Translations under genes and position numbers: made by a program
Origin: Bacteroidota bacterium
GTDB taxonomy: Bacteria > Bacteroidota > Ignavibacteria > Tepidaquicellales > Tepidaquicellaceae
Length of the DNA stretch: 64,000 nucleotides
Assembly: GCA_018266835.1 (NCBI GenBank)
Contig: JAFDZP010000001.1
Span: forward strand, 61,202-125,201
Direction: 5' to 3'
Notes under the pieces: generated by a model
Told to the model about the DNA's origin: nothing
What the model saw: the letters and a program-made list of their open reading frames with translations, nothing else
Database searches by the model: none
Shown: positions 44,126-54,164 of the stretch, one piece after another
Numbering within the stretch: position 1 is the first letter of the stretch
How the letters are laid out: each line of letters opens with the position of its first letter

Positions 44126-44533
44126 TTAGCCGCGATATTCCACCCAGTTCTTATCCGTTTCGTAAAGTCTTATTGAGTAAAGTTTTGCTAAAGGTGAGAC
44201 TGATTCAATAATCGGTTTCAATATTTCCCAGAATTTTTCAACCATGTGTTCTGTTGTGGGAATAATTCCTTTGAACATTTCCACATCATTTAAAAACTTA
44301 TGGTCAACTTTATCTACTATTTCAACAAGCAGAATTTGTTTGAGGAGCTTTAAATCCATAAGGTAGCCGCTATCTTTATCCGGCTCACCGCAGAGAGTTA
44401 CCTCTATATAATAGTTGTGTCCGTGAAAATTGTTGCATTTACCGAATATGTCTAAGTTCTTTTCAGCTGTAAAATTTGGATTTTCCAGCTTGTGAGATGA
44501 TGAAAAATGTTCTTTTCTTGTAATATATACCAT
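44126..44533 (-). CDS. queD: 6-carboxytetrahydropterin synthase QueD
   Basis: Converts 7,8-dihydroneopterin triphosphate to 6-carboxytetrahydropterin, first QueD step of preQ0/queuosine synthesis. 135 aa. Zinc His residues H14, H37 and H39 (the last two in FHGHNYYIEV), catalytic Cys33 four residues before H37, as in the family, and the DKVDHKFLND and PTTEHMVEKFWEIL motifs. Not in a que operon; queC is 13 kb away. Confidence 0.95.
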   Translation of the reverse strand: MVYITRKEHFSSSHKLENPNFTAEKNLDIFGKCNNFHGHNYYIEVTLCGEPDKDSGYLMDLKLLKQILLVEIVDKVDHKFLNDVEMFKGIIPTTEHMVEKFWEILKPIIESVSPLAKLYSIRLYETDKNWVEYRG

Positions 44534-44752
44534 TTGTGCCGTAATTTGTTATTATTTAACAATATTGTGATATATAAAGAGAATTAAAATTCACTTTATT
44601 TGGTTTATATTTGTAACCACATGAAACCCTGACCGTTGTTTAACCGTCTCAAACTTAAAAGTAATCAATGTCGTTTTACATATAACTGTTAATTGAAACT
44701 ATTTATATTTCTGTACGTTAATTTTCATAACCTAAATCCCATCTTTAAGTAA

Positions 44753-46111
44753 ATGCAAATACACAGAAGATCTATTCACATTCTCGCATGCGTTCTAATA
44801 CTATGCTCGGGAAAGATTTTTGCGCAGGATTCCATCAGTCTGAAGCAGGCAATAAATATTGCCTTCACTAATAACAGTCAGGTGACAACTTTGCAAAATT
44901 CTTATCAGAGCCAGCAGTATAATATAGATAATGCGAAAGGTTCATTATTCCCAACTTTGTCTTTGTCTGGCGGCTATAGCAGAAACATCTCCTCTACAAA
45001 AGGGGGAGTTATTATTGACCAAAACGGAATTCCAAGAACTGTTGATGCCTCTACAAACGGCAATAATACTTTTTCATTGGGACTGAATTCAGGTGTAACA
45101 TTGTACAACGGCATGGCAAATTTCAGAAACGTAGATTTGCAGCAAGCGAACCTGGCATCTATTGTGTTAAATCTTGAGACGACGAAGAAGAATATCATGC
45201 TGACGGTAACATCAACATATATTGATATTCTTAAGAAGATGAGAATTGTTGTAGCGAACCAGGATAACTTACAGGTTTCACTCGACCAGCTTAACAGTGT
45301 AAAAGCTTATATGGAAGTCGGTAAAAAAACTCTGAGCGATGTTTATAAGCAGGATGTATTGGTAAGTCAGAATGAATTTAAACTTGAAGTATCTAAGAAT
45401 GATGTAAACAAAGCAAAGGTTGATCTGCTTTTTGCGATGAATGATAATATTAACCGTGATTATAATGTAAGGCAGAATGATATTAATACAAATCTTTCTG
45501 TAGCAGACTTAAGAACTATTGTAGATAGAACTTCCAATATAACGGAGCTGGTAAACAGGGCAAAGACAAACAGATTTGAATACAAATTTGCAATGCAGCA
45601 AATAGAAATAAATGAGATAACTCTTGATATTGCAAAAAGGAATTTATACTTCCCGACAATTTCAGGTTCAGCTAATTATAACTGGAGCGGAGATGCAATA
45701 AGTAACATGGATGCAAACAAAGTTTTAACTCTTGGTATAAATTTAAGCTATCCTATATTCCAGGGATATACTACTAAAGTAAGAGAACAGATTGCAGAAG
45801 TTAACGTAAAACAAAAGAGAGAAGACTTAAGACAGCTTGAGCAGCAGATAACAAATGATGTTAAGAAAGCACATTACGATTTAGAGACTGCATATAAACA
45901 ATATGAAATTCTTGAAAGAAGCTTAGTTTCTGCCCAGCAGGATGTGCTTTTATCACAGGAAAGTTATAAAGTCGGATTGAACACATTACTTGATGTTCAG
46001 ACAGCTCAGAATAATCTTAACAGTATTTTAGTCAGCAGAATAACCGCCTTATACGATTTCATAACTGCGAAAGCAAGATTAGATTATTACACAGGCGAAT
46101 TAAATTATTAA
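44753..46111 (+). CDS. TolC-family outer-membrane efflux protein
   Basis: Outer-membrane trimeric channel of a tripartite exporter. 452 aa. Signal peptide (residues 1-24, ending KIFAQ), then SISLKQAINIAFTNNSQV, the first OEP repeat; a second repeat begins near 265 with the FEYKFAMQQIEINEITLDIA helix, and the usual LDVQTAQNNLNSILVSR end. First gene of a five-gene efflux operon. A TATATTTG box at 44606-44613 lies about 140 nt before the start without a matching -33. Confidence 0.93.
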   Translation: MQIHRRSIHILACVLILCSGKIFAQDSISLKQAINIAFTNNSQVTTLQNSYQSQQYNIDNAKGSLFPTLSLSGGYSRNISSTKGGVIIDQNGIPRTVDASTNGNNTFSLGLNSGVTLYNGMANFRNVDLQQANLASIVLNLETTKKNIMLTVTSTYIDILKKMRIVVANQDNLQVSLDQLNSVKAYMEVGKKTLSDVYKQDVLVSQNEFKLEVSKNDVNKAKVDLLFAMNDNINRDYNVRQNDINTNLSVADLRTIVDRTSNITELVNRAKTNRFEYKFAMQQIEINEITLDIAKRNLYFPTISGSANYNWSGDAISNMDANKVLTLGINLSYPIFQGYTTKVREQIAEVNVKQKREDLRQLEQQITNDVKKAHYDLETAYKQYEILERSLVSAQQDVLLSQESYKVGLNTLLDVQTAQNNLNSILVSRITALYDFITAKARLDYYTGELNY

Positions 46112-46136
46112 ATAAAAATTAATTAATACACGGACT

Positions 46137-47462
46137 ATGTCAGAAGCAAATCCACAAGTAAAGCCGGTACCGGTAGTTAAAAAAAGAAAAAGCAAGAAAA
46201 AGAAGTTTATTGTTTTCGGCGCAATATTCTTAGTTCTTGTAATTGTGATTGCAATAATTGCATCAAGCAAGAAAGAAAAAATCACTGAGGTACAGACTGA
46301 AAAAGCAAAGAAGCATAATATCACTCAGGTGGTAACGGCTACAGGAAAAATTCAGGCAGAAACAAAAGTTATCATCAGTTCTGAAGTCAGCGGTGAAATT
46401 GTATCGCTGCCATTCAAAGAAGGTGAAGAAGTTAAGAAAGGTGATTTAGTCGTTAAGATTAAGCAGGATGCTTATACACCTCAGCTTCAGGAGCAGAGTG
46501 CTCAGGTTAACGTTGCCGAAAGCAATCTTAAGATAAACAAAGTTACTGTTCAGAAAAACAAGCTTGAGTATGACAGAATACAGGAGCTGCAGAAAAAAGG
46601 TCTGGCATCTACAGCAGATCTTGATAATGCAAGATTAACTTATGAACAATCATTAGCACAGTTGAACAGCAACAGAGCAAGCATTAACTTATCAAAAACG
46701 GGACTTGCTAAAATAAAATATGATTTATCTAAGACAACATTATTCGCTCCAATGAGCGGAACAGTAACACAGTTAAATAATGAAGTCGGTGAAAAAGTAC
46801 TTGGTACTAGCTTCAATCAGGGTACAGGAATTATGACAATTTCCGATTTATCTTCCATGGAATGCCAGATAGACGTAAGTGAAACAGACGTTACTTTAAT
46901 TAACGTAGGTGATACTGCAAGAATTCAGGTTGATGCGTTTCCAAACAGAGTATTTTCAGGATATGTTTATGAAATTGCAAATACAGCAACCAGCAAAGGC
47001 TTAGGAACTCAGGAAGAAGTTGTAAACTTCCTTGTAAAAGTAAGAATAATAGATAAAGATAATGAGTTAAGACCGGGAATGAGCTGTACTGTTGACGTGG
47101 AAGTTGAAAAGAAAAATAACGTTATAGCAGTGCCGATTCAAAGCGTTACAGTCAGAGAAGATATGAATATGAATAACAGTCAGCTGGATGAGGATAATTC
47201 CAATCTGCAAAGAAAAGAAAATAAAAAAGATAAGAAGAACAAACCGCAGGAAATAGTATTTGTAGTTGAAAACGGAGTTGCAAAAAAGAAAAATGTTAAG
47301 ACAGGTATCAGCGATGATACATATATAGAAATAACTGAAGGACTCAATGCTGATATGGAAGTCGTGAAAGGCAGTTACAAAGCAATCACAAAAGATTTAG
47401 AGGACAATGCTAAAGTTAAAGTTGATAACGAAGTGAAAATGAAAAAGAAAGAAGGCGAATAA
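46137..47462 (+). CDS. Membrane-fusion (adaptor) protein, MacA-like
   Basis: Periplasmic adaptor linking the ABC permeases to the TolC channel. 441 aa. A basic N-terminal cytoplasmic segment (about 12-24: KPVPVVKKRKSKKKKF), one transmembrane helix (about 25-45), a lipoyl-like domain with GKIQAETKVIISSEVSGEIV, a coiled hairpin (about 110-190), a beta-barrel domain and an extra C-terminal region with a lysine-rich insertion (KENKKDKKNKPQ). It is 25 nt after tolC and 25 nt before the ATPase gene. Confidence 0.92.
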   Translation: MSEANPQVKPVPVVKKRKSKKKKFIVFGAIFLVLVIVIAIIASSKKEKITEVQTEKAKKHNITQVVTATGKIQAETKVIISSEVSGEIVSLPFKEGEEVKKGDLVVKIKQDAYTPQLQEQSAQVNVAESNLKINKVTVQKNKLEYDRIQELQKKGLASTADLDNARLTYEQSLAQLNSNRASINLSKTGLAKIKYDLSKTTLFAPMSGTVTQLNNEVGEKVLGTSFNQGTGIMTISDLSSMECQIDVSETDVTLINVGDTARIQVDAFPNRVFSGYVYEIANTATSKGLGTQEEVVNFLVKVRIIDKDNELRPGMSCTVDVEVEKKNNVIAVPIQSVTVREDMNMNNSQLDEDNSNLQRKENKKDKKNKPQEIVFVVENGVAKKKNVKTGISDDTYIEITEGLNADMEVVKGSYKAITKDLEDNAKVKVDNEVKMKKKEGE

Positions 47463-47487
47463 TTATTTCTAAACTGCCAATCAAAAA

Positions 47488-48213
47488 ATGGAAACTGTAA
47501 TAGAATTAAAAAATATTTTTAAAACATATATCATGGGCTCGGAAGATCTTACCGTGCTCAAAGGTGTGGATGTTACGATTCACAGGAATGAATATGTTGC
47601 TATCATGGGACCGTCAGGTTCGGGAAAGTCAACACTTATGAACATAATCGGCTGCTTGGATACTCCTACATCAGGTGAGTATATTCTCAGCGGAAACAAT
47701 GTAAGTGAAATGGATGACCAGGAATTAGCAGAAGTCCGCAATAAAGAAATCGGGTTTGTGTTTCAGACCTTCAATCTTCTGGCAAGAATAGATGCATTAA
47801 GAAATGTAGAGCTTCCGTTGGTTTACTCAGGTATGGGTAAAGATGAAAGAATAGAAAAAGCTGAGAATGCTTTAATCAATGTTGGACTTGAAGACAGAAT
47901 GACTCACAAACCGAATGAACTTTCCGGCGGACAAAGACAAAGAGTTGCTATTGCAAGAGCACTGGTAAATAATCCTGCAATTATACTTGCCGACGAACCG
48001 ACCGGTAACCTTGATACACGCACAGGTGAGGAAATCATGGCTTTGTTCGAGACACTTCATGCAAACGGGAATACAATAATACTTGTAACACACGAAGAAG
48101 ATATTGCAAAACATGCATACAGAATTATAAAAATAAGAGACGGTGAAATAGAATCTGATATGTTAAATCCTGATAAAGTTAAAAAGAAAGAAAAACCGGT
48201 TGAACAATCTTAA
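47488..48213 (+). CDS. ABC transporter ATP-binding protein (MacB/LolD-type)
   Basis: ATPase subunit of the tripartite exporter, 241 aa. Walker A GPSGSGKS (41-48), Q-loop [18 protein letters not shown], signature [19 protein letters not shown], Walker [13 protein letters not shown], and [11 protein letters not shown] with the switch His. A short basic/charged C-terminal tail. The MacB-like families have this ATPase fused or separate; here it is separate. Confidence 0.95.
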   Translation: METVIELKNIFKTYIMGSEDLTVLKGVDVTIHRNEYVAIMGPSGSGKSTLMNIIGCLDTPTSGEYILSGNNVSEMDDQELAEVRNKEIGFVFQTFNLLARIDALRNVELPLVYSGMGKDERIEKAENALINVGLEDRMTHKPNELSGGQRQRVAIARALVNNPAIILADEPTGNLDTRTGEEIMALFETLHANGNTIILVTHEEDIAKHAYRIIKIRDGEIESDMLNPDKVKKKEKPVEQS

Positions 48214-48222
48214 TAAACGAAA

Positions 48223-49446
48223 TTGAACCTACTTCTTGAAATAAAAGAAAGTTTTGTAATTGCCATTCAGGCAATAACTGCGAATAAACTTCGTTCAGTT
48301 CTTGCTGCCCTCGGAATAATTATTGGCATTACTGCAGTAACAATTATGCAGACGGCCATAGAGGGAATTAACCGTGCATTCAATAAAAGTATTGAAGCTG
48401 TTGGAGCAGATGTGTTGTATGTACAGAAGTTTGAGTGGTTCGGCAAAGAAGACTGGAATGTTTACAAGAACAGGAAAGATATCAAGATGGCTAATTTTGA
48501 TTTTATTGAAAAAAATGTTCAGACTGCAGCTTCTTTATGCCCCAGCGCCGGTTCAATGAAAACTTTGAAGTATGGCGATTTATCATTGGAAAATGTTTTC
48601 GTAATAGGAACGACTGCAGAATATCAGGCAACACTCGGCGTAAACATGTCTGAAGGCAGATTCATGACTGAAAGGGAATCTGAAGGCGGATACCCTGTTG
48701 TTATGATAGGAGCTGATGTTAAGAAAGCATTCTTTGAGAATACTAATCCGATTGGTAAAGCAATTAAAATCGGTAATTATAATTTCAGGGTAATTGGAGT
48801 TGTTGAAAAGCAGGGAAGTCTGCTTGGAATGAGTTTTGACAACAGAGTTATAATTCCTATAGAATTGTTTTTCAAATTATACGGTACTAAGAGAAGTTTA
48901 TCCATCAATGTAAAAGCTGCAGATATAAAAAACATGGATGAGACGAAGGAAGAAGTTGCAGCATTGATGAGAAAGACGAGGAAAATCCCTTTTGGAGGCA
49001 GAGATGACTTTGGTATTAACCAGCAGGAAGCTTTTAAGACTACCTATGAATCCTTAACAGGACTTATTAAAATAATCGGAACGATGATAACGATGCTTGC
49101 ATTGATTGTAGGCTCGATAGGTATTGCGAATATTATGTTTGTGACTGTAAAAGAACGGACTAAAGAGATAGGCATACGTAAAGCCATCGGCGCAAAGCGG
49201 CGTTCAATAATGATGCAGTTCCTTATTGAGTCAGTTACAATCTGTCTGCTCGGGGGAATAATAGGGCTGCTCATTTCTTTACCGATTAGTTTTGCCATAG
49301 ATGCATTTATTCTGCCGACTGCAATACCGGTCTGGATAGTAGTGCTTGCAATATTTATTTCAGTATTCTTCGGAGTGCTCTCCGGATTTTTCCCCGCATG
49401 GACTGCAGCAAAGATGGACCCTGTAGATGCGTTGAGATACGAGTAG
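48223..49446 (+). CDS. MacB-type ABC permease subunit, first
   Basis: 407 aa, TTG start. Four transmembrane helices: one near the N-terminus (SVLAALGIIIGITAVTIM) and three at the C-terminal end, with a periplasmic MacB-like domain between (about 45-275). The last helices carry the FtsX motif (IVGSIGIANIMFVTVKERTKEIGIRKAIGAKR). Pairs with the next gene as a heterodimer; the two are about one third identical by eye in the conserved C-terminal block. Confidence 0.92.
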   Translation: MNLLLEIKESFVIAIQAITANKLRSVLAALGIIIGITAVTIMQTAIEGINRAFNKSIEAVGADVLYVQKFEWFGKEDWNVYKNRKDIKMANFDFIEKNVQTAASLCPSAGSMKTLKYGDLSLENVFVIGTTAEYQATLGVNMSEGRFMTERESEGGYPVVMIGADVKKAFFENTNPIGKAIKIGNYNFRVIGVVEKQGSLLGMSFDNRVIIPIELFFKLYGTKRSLSINVKAADIKNMDETKEEVAALMRKTRKIPFGGRDDFGINQQEAFKTTYESLTGLIKIIGTMITMLALIVGSIGIANIMFVTVKERTKEIGIRKAIGAKRRSIMMQFLIESVTICLLGGIIGLLISLPISFAIDAFILPTAIPVWIVVLAIFISVFFGVLSGFFPAWTAAKMDPVDALRYE

Positions 49447-49451
49447 AATAA

Positions 49452-49553
49452 AGTTTCAAGTTACAAGTTTCAAGTTTCAAGTTTCAAATTAAATCGAACA
49501 ACTAATAACTAACTACCGCTGACAACAAGCAACTAACAACTGACAACTAAACA
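49452..49553. repeat. Degenerate short repeats between the permease genes
   Basis: Runs of AAGTTTCAAGTTTC followed by AACTAATAACTAACTAC and CTAACAACTGACAACTAA. Low-complexity spacer, no coding. Confidence 0.6.
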
Positions 49554-49556
49554 AAA

Positions 49557-50783
49557 ATGGGTTTTTTTGAAAATATATTATTAGCATTAAATTCACTGAG
49601 GACGAACAAACTCCGCGCTATACTTACGTTGCTTGGAATTGTCATTGGTGTTTTTTCTATCATTGCCATTATGACACTGCTGAATGCGTTACAGGCAGGA
49701 ATAGATACAGGCTTAAGTCAGTTGGGAAGCAATACTTTTCAGATTCAGAAATTCCCTGCAATACAGTTTGGTCCCGGTAATAATAAATTGAGAAACAGAC
49801 CTGATATTACCTATGATGAAGGCGTAAGATTAAGAGAAAGAGCAACAGTTTACAAATACATGTCGCTTGAGTTTTACGAGTTTGCAAAAACATTTAAGTA
49901 CGGAGCTGAAAGTACTAATCCGAATTTCACAATCGGAGGAGTTATACCCGATTTTCTTCCATGCAATGATTACTCAATAGCGGAAGGAAGATTTTTTACA
50001 AACACAGAAGTACAGAACTCAGCCCCTGTGTGTATAATAGGAATGGAAACCGTTGATAAACTTTTTAAACACGAAACCCCTATAGGAAAACAGATTCTTC
50101 TGGACGGAAAACAGTTTACCATAATTGGTATATATGCATCTAAAGGAGCGGGATTTGGCTCTACACAGGATAACTCTGCATTCGTTCCTATAACACGATT
50201 TATGGAGTTGTGGGGCACGCATGAAAAATCATGTAATATTGCTATTCAGGCGCCCAGTAAAGAAACATATAATGAGTGTCAGGAAAATGTAATGAGTGTT
50301 TTCAGAGTTATAAGAAAAGTAAAGCCTGGTGAACCTGATAACTTTGAAATCTTTTCTAATGAATCTTTGATGGGAACTGTGAACAGCTTTACCAAATACT
50401 TCAAATACGGCGCAGGCGTTATTTCGTTCATCTCACTCCTTGCCGCAGGTGTCGGCATTATGAATATCATGCTTGTATCTGTTACGGAACGTACTAAAGA
50501 AATCGGCATCCGAAAAGCTATAGGCGCAAAGAATACAATTATTCTCAGACAGTTTTTAATTGAAGCAGTTGTGCTTTGTTTAATAGGAGGAATTATAGGT
50601 ATAGTAATGGGAATTGGCGTTGGAAACTTAGTTGGATTGTATCTGAATTCTCCGATTGTTATTCCGTATGACTGGGTTCTTATCGGACTTATTGTCTGCA
50701 GCGCTGTAGGTATTGGTTTCGGAATGTATCCTGCATATAAAGCCGCGCAGTTAAATCCGATTGATGCATTGAGATACGAATAA
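49557..50783 (+). CDS. MacB-type ABC permease subunit, second
   Basis: 408 aa, same four-helix MacB/FtsX topology as the preceding gene: LRAILTLLGIVIGVFSIIAI at the N-terminus, periplasmic domain, and LAAGVGIMNIMLVSVTERTKEIGIRKAIGAKN. Ends with PAYKAAQLNPIDALRYE, matching the ...MDPVDALRYE of the first. Last gene of the exporter operon; a strong bidirectional terminator follows. The role of two permeases is likely a heterodimer, as in YknYZ-like systems; substrate unknown. Confidence 0.92.
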   Translation: MGFFENILLALNSLRTNKLRAILTLLGIVIGVFSIIAIMTLLNALQAGIDTGLSQLGSNTFQIQKFPAIQFGPGNNKLRNRPDITYDEGVRLRERATVYKYMSLEFYEFAKTFKYGAESTNPNFTIGGVIPDFLPCNDYSIAEGRFFTNTEVQNSAPVCIIGMETVDKLFKHETPIGKQILLDGKQFTIIGIYASKGAGFGSTQDNSAFVPITRFMELWGTHEKSCNIAIQAPSKETYNECQENVMSVFRVIRKVKPGEPDNFEIFSNESLMGTVNSFTKYFKYGAGVISFISLLAAGVGIMNIMLVSVTERTKEIGIRKAIGAKNTIILRQFLIEAVVLCLIGGIIGIVMGIGVGNLVGLYLNSPIVIPYDWVLIGLIVCSAVGIGFGMYPAYKAAQLNPIDALRYE

Positions 50784-50833
50784 TTTCAATTACGAATTTC
50801 AAATTACGAATTACGAGTTTTTAAGTATAAAAG

Positions 50834-50872
50834 AAAAAGCCCGCGAGAAAAAATTTTCTCACGGGCTTTTTT
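50834..50872. terminator. Bidirectional terminator after the efflux operon
   Basis: GCCCG-C-GAGAAAA with TTTTCTC-A-CGGGC, a long stem with one mismatch, A-run before and T-run after. Serves the permease and the convergent outer-membrane protein gene. Confidence 0.9.
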
Positions 50873-50894
50873 GTATTACAGTAATGGAAATTTT

Positions 50895-51707
50895 TTATAA
50901 AGCGAAACTGACAAGTACTTTAAAATTATTTCTTTCATGTTCATCAAGAATTAAGTTTGAGTCAGGCATGTTTTCAGATTTCTTTAATGCCGGTAACTGA
51001 TGAAGCCATGTGGCAGTTACAAACCAGTTATCTGCACGGTAGCAAATATTGGGACCCAGGAATAATGCTGAGCTTTCAAGCCCTTTGCCGTCCGGTAAAT
51101 AATTTAAGTTTGCTGCTTCAAATCCGAATGAGAAATTTTTACTCGCCTGATATGAACCGCCTAAAAATACTTCAAGCGCAAGTTCCTTTTCAGTTTTTTC
51201 CGGAAGTGGATTAAAGCCCCATTCATATTCAGCATTTAAGTTTAAAGCTAAAGTAAAATCTCTGCCAAGTTTTTTATCGAACAATAGTTTTGTTTCAAGC
51301 TCAACTTCTCTTGTGTTTAAAGTAAGTTCAACATAAGGAGCGAAGCCCATAAAATTTGTATATTTATTCGATACCTGGTAAATCCATTCAGAAGAAATTC
51401 CTTCGAATTCAAATTCAGTATCGTATGTATTCAATAATGAATTTTCTTTGGTTTCATTTTTAAAGTTTACATAGAATGCAGTCTGCAGTTTATCTGTTAC
51501 ACCGACTTCGTATTCAAATCTTGTATCAATTCTTGAGAAAAAATTTTCTCTGCCGACTCTGAAATTATTATGTAGTTCAAAGTCACGCATGTTTTTCTTT
51601 AATACATCTGTTGTGTATGTGTAAGGAAAAGGTCTTTCATCTGCCTTTAAATTAACGGTTAATAAAAAGAGGAAGACTAAAATTACTGAAGTTCTAAAAA
51701 AGTGCAT
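50895..51707 (-). CDS. Outer-membrane beta-barrel protein, unknown
   Basis: 270 aa with a signal peptide (residues 1-22, ending NLKADE). The rest alternates hydrophobic and polar residues in short strands with aromatic girdles (ELHNNFRVGRENFFSRI, EYEVGVTDKLQTAFYVNF, FEGISSEWIYQVS), ending with the C-terminal hydrophobic FKVLVSFAL expected for outer-membrane beta-barrels. About ten strands. No named family recognised; possibly a porin-like or copper/oxidant-linked barrel, but I cannot tell. Single gene. Confidence 0.72.
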   Translation of the reverse strand: MHFFRTSVILVFLFLLTVNLKADERPFPYTYTTDVLKKNMRDFELHNNFRVGRENFFSRIDTRFEYEVGVTDKLQTAFYVNFKNETKENSLLNTYDTEFEFEGISSEWIYQVSNKYTNFMGFAPYVELTLNTREVELETKLLFDKKLGRDFTLALNLNAEYEWGFNPLPEKTEKELALEVFLGGSYQASKNFSFGFEAANLNYLPDGKGLESSALFLGPNICYRADNWFVTATWLHQLPALKKSENMPDSNLILDEHERNNFKVLVSFAL

Positions 51708-52650
51708 TTGGGATTATATTTATAGGTTTGAAAATTTCTTATCTAAACTTAGTCTAAATAAGAATAAAGTTAAAGTGAGAAATTGAGCTATTTTAAGGAA
51801 AATTTGTTTTTAAAAGTTGTGTCAATGGAAAACAAATTATTTTTGCTTATTAATAGTAATAGGGATGGTATGATGGATTTATACGGAATGTATTGGTAAA
51901 TTATACTGTGTTAATTTTATTCAATGTATAGGTCTTTGGTAAAAATGTTACAAGAATACGACTATTTTCGTTCTGAAGCTCTCCATAAAATGGGGACAAG
52001 TTCCGCATTTCCACGGAGGATGTGTTGCCCTTTCTTATCAAGTAGGGGAAGGAGGGATAACCAAACCCAACCTGTCAGGTTTGTAGTGATGAAATCCCTC
52101 AATATGAAAAATTAATTTTTATGTGATGAAAACGAAAAATAGTGACTTTCCTTTACGATGCTGAAGCCCCAAATAAAGTGGCATTTGCAACATGGAAAGT
52201 AGTTGTGTCTCCCCCTCCTTTACAAGGAGGGGGATTAAGGGGGTGGTTAATAAAACTCAACCTGATACGATTAAAACCTGTCAGTGTGTAGTTAGTAAAT
52301 ACGTCAAAAATCTGTCAATATGAGAAAACTAATTTGACCCTATAAATACGTTACAACGATGTGAATATTTTTCTTTGCGAAGCTGGAGCATCGCAACGAG
52401 GGGAAAGGGGAGATAATGTTTTACAATACCGGAGAAATCAAAATCAAAACAAAATTTTATATAAAGCCGCTATTGAAAAAACAATTTTTTAACTCAAAAC
52501 TTACGAGGGGGCGTAAGTTTCGATATATGAAAAAACAAAGTTTATGATTGACAAAGAGAAGCGAAATCAAAATTATAAATTTTGCAATTTTAACTGCAAT
52601 CAAAAATTTTTAATTTAAGTTCATTCAAAAAATTTATAACTCAAAACAAA
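51708..52650. other. Roughly 940-bp gene-free region with repeat fragments
   Basis: No convincing gene. Contains AACCTGTCAGGTTTGTAGTG near 52067 and a variant AACCTGTCAGTGTGTAGT near 52276, the CCCCCTCCTT palindrome at 52211, a GCGAAGCTGGAGCATCGC hairpin near 52378, and AACTTACGAGGGGGCGTAAG near 52497 that also recurs in part near 37067. It looks like a collection of decayed short mobile elements upstream of fumC. Confidence 0.6.
52211..52250. repeat. CCCCCTCCTT palindrome, dispersed element copy 3
   Basis: CCCCCTCCTT (52211-52220), loop TAC, AAGGAGGGGG (52224-52233), followed by ATTAAGGGGGTGGTTAA, which is the reverse complement of the TTAACCACCCC flank of copy 1. Confidence 0.65.
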
Positions 52651-54042
52651 ATGGAATACAGAATAGAGCACGATACAATGGGCGAAGTAAAAGTGCCGGC
52701 TGATAAATACTGGGGAGCGCAGACTCAGAGATCAAAAGAAAATTTTACAATCGGCGGTAACTTAATGCCGAAAGAAGTTGTATATGCTTTTGCAATTTTG
52801 AAGAAAGCTGCAGCTATGGCTAATCATGAGTGCGGAGTTTTATCAGAAGATAAAATGAAATTGATAGGACAGGTATGCGATGAAATTCTTGCAGGTAAAC
52901 TGGATGATGAGTTCCCATTGGTTGTATGGCAGACAGGTTCTGGTACGCAGTCAAACATGAACGTAAACGAAGTGATTGCAAACAGAGCTCATGTATTAAG
53001 CGGCGGGAAGCTTACGGATGAAAAGAAAGTTCTGCATCCCAATGATGACGTTAATAAATCACAATCCTCCAATGATACTTTCCCGACCGCAATGCACATT
53101 GCAGCATATAAAATTTTAATCGATAACACATTACCGAACACTGATAAACTTAGAAATACATTGCATGAGAAATCTGAGAAGTATATGAGTGTTGTAAAAA
53201 TAGGAAGAACTCACTTAATGGATGCTACTCCATTAACATTAGGACAGGAATTTTCAGGATATGTTTCACAGCTTGAGCACGGAATGAAGACAATAAAAAA
53301 TTCACTTGAACATTTATCTGAACTTGCACTCGGCGGTTCTGCAGTAGGTACAGGATTAAACGTCCCTAAAAATTACGATGTAATTGTTGCAAAACATATT
53401 GCCGAGCTTACAGGACTTCCGTTCAAAACTGCAAAAAATAAATTTGAGGCATTGGCTGCGCATGATGCAATTGTAGAATCATCGGGAGCATTAAAAACTC
53501 TTGCATGCAGCTTGATGAAAATTGCAAATGATGTGAGACTTCTTGCTTCGGGACCGCGCAGCGGAATAGGGGAGATTATCATTCCCGAAAACGAACCCGG
53601 TTCATCTATCATGCCCGGTAAAGTAAATCCCACACAGGCTGAAGCAATGACCATGGTATGTGCGCAGGTAGTCGGTAATGATATGGCAATTAACGTAGGT
53701 GGTATGACAGGACATTTTGAGTTGAATGTATTTAAGCCGGTTATGATTTTTAATTTTTTAAATTCAGCAAGACTACTTGGCGATGCATGTGATTCATTCG
53801 ATAAGCATTGTGCAATCGGCATTGAACCTAATTATGCAAGGATAAATGTGCAGCTTGAAAATTCATTGATGCTTGTGACTGCACTGAATACACACATAGG
53901 TTATGAGAATGCAGCAAAGATTGCAAAGAAAGCGCATAAGGAAAATAAAACATTAAGAGAAGCAGCAATTGAATTAGGCTTATTGACGGATGCAGAATTT
54001 ACAGCTAAAGTTGACCCGAAGAAAATGGTAGGGAACATATAA
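52651..54042 (+). CDS. fumC: Fumarate hydratase, class II
   Basis: Reversible hydration of fumarate to malate in the TCA cycle. 463 aa. Signature [10 protein letters not shown] at 317-326; [39 protein letters not shown] and [17 protein letters not shown] are the other conserved regions of the superfamily with fumarase-type residues (MDATP). Full length, iron-free class. A stand-alone gene after the gene-free stretch. Confidence 0.96.
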   Translation: MEYRIEHDTMGEVKVPADKYWGAQTQRSKENFTIGGNLMPKEVVYAFAILKKAAAMANHECGVLSEDKMKLIGQVCDEILAGKLDDEFPLVVWQTGSGTQSNMNVNEVIANRAHVLSGGKLTDEKKVLHPNDDVNKSQSSNDTFPTAMHIAAYKILIDNTLPNTDKLRNTLHEKSEKYMSVVKIGRTHLMDATPLTLGQEFSGYVSQLEHGMKTIKNSLEHLSELALGGSAVGTGLNVPKNYDVIVAKHIAELTGLPFKTAKNKFEALAAHDAIVESSGALKTLACSLMKIANDVRLLASGPRSGIGEIIIPENEPGSSIMPGKVNPTQAEAMTMVCAQVVGNDMAINVGGMTGHFELNVFKPVMIFNFLNSARLLGDACDSFDKHCAIGIEPNYARINVQLENSLMLVTALNTHIGYENAAKIAKKAHKENKTLREAAIELGLLTDAEFTAKVDPKKMVGNI

Positions 54043-54164
54043 AGATAACATTGGGTTAAAACTATAGAGACATAATAAGATTAGTTTTTCGTATAGGGTA
54101 AATTTAAATGAATATCTACATACTATCATTTGTTCTAACTTAATTTAACAATCAAAATATATTA

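Noticed and set aside
51924..52115. 63-codon ORF in the gene-free region
   Set aside because: Mixed, Cys/Arg-rich residues with no pattern, overlapping repeat fragments; no ribosome site.
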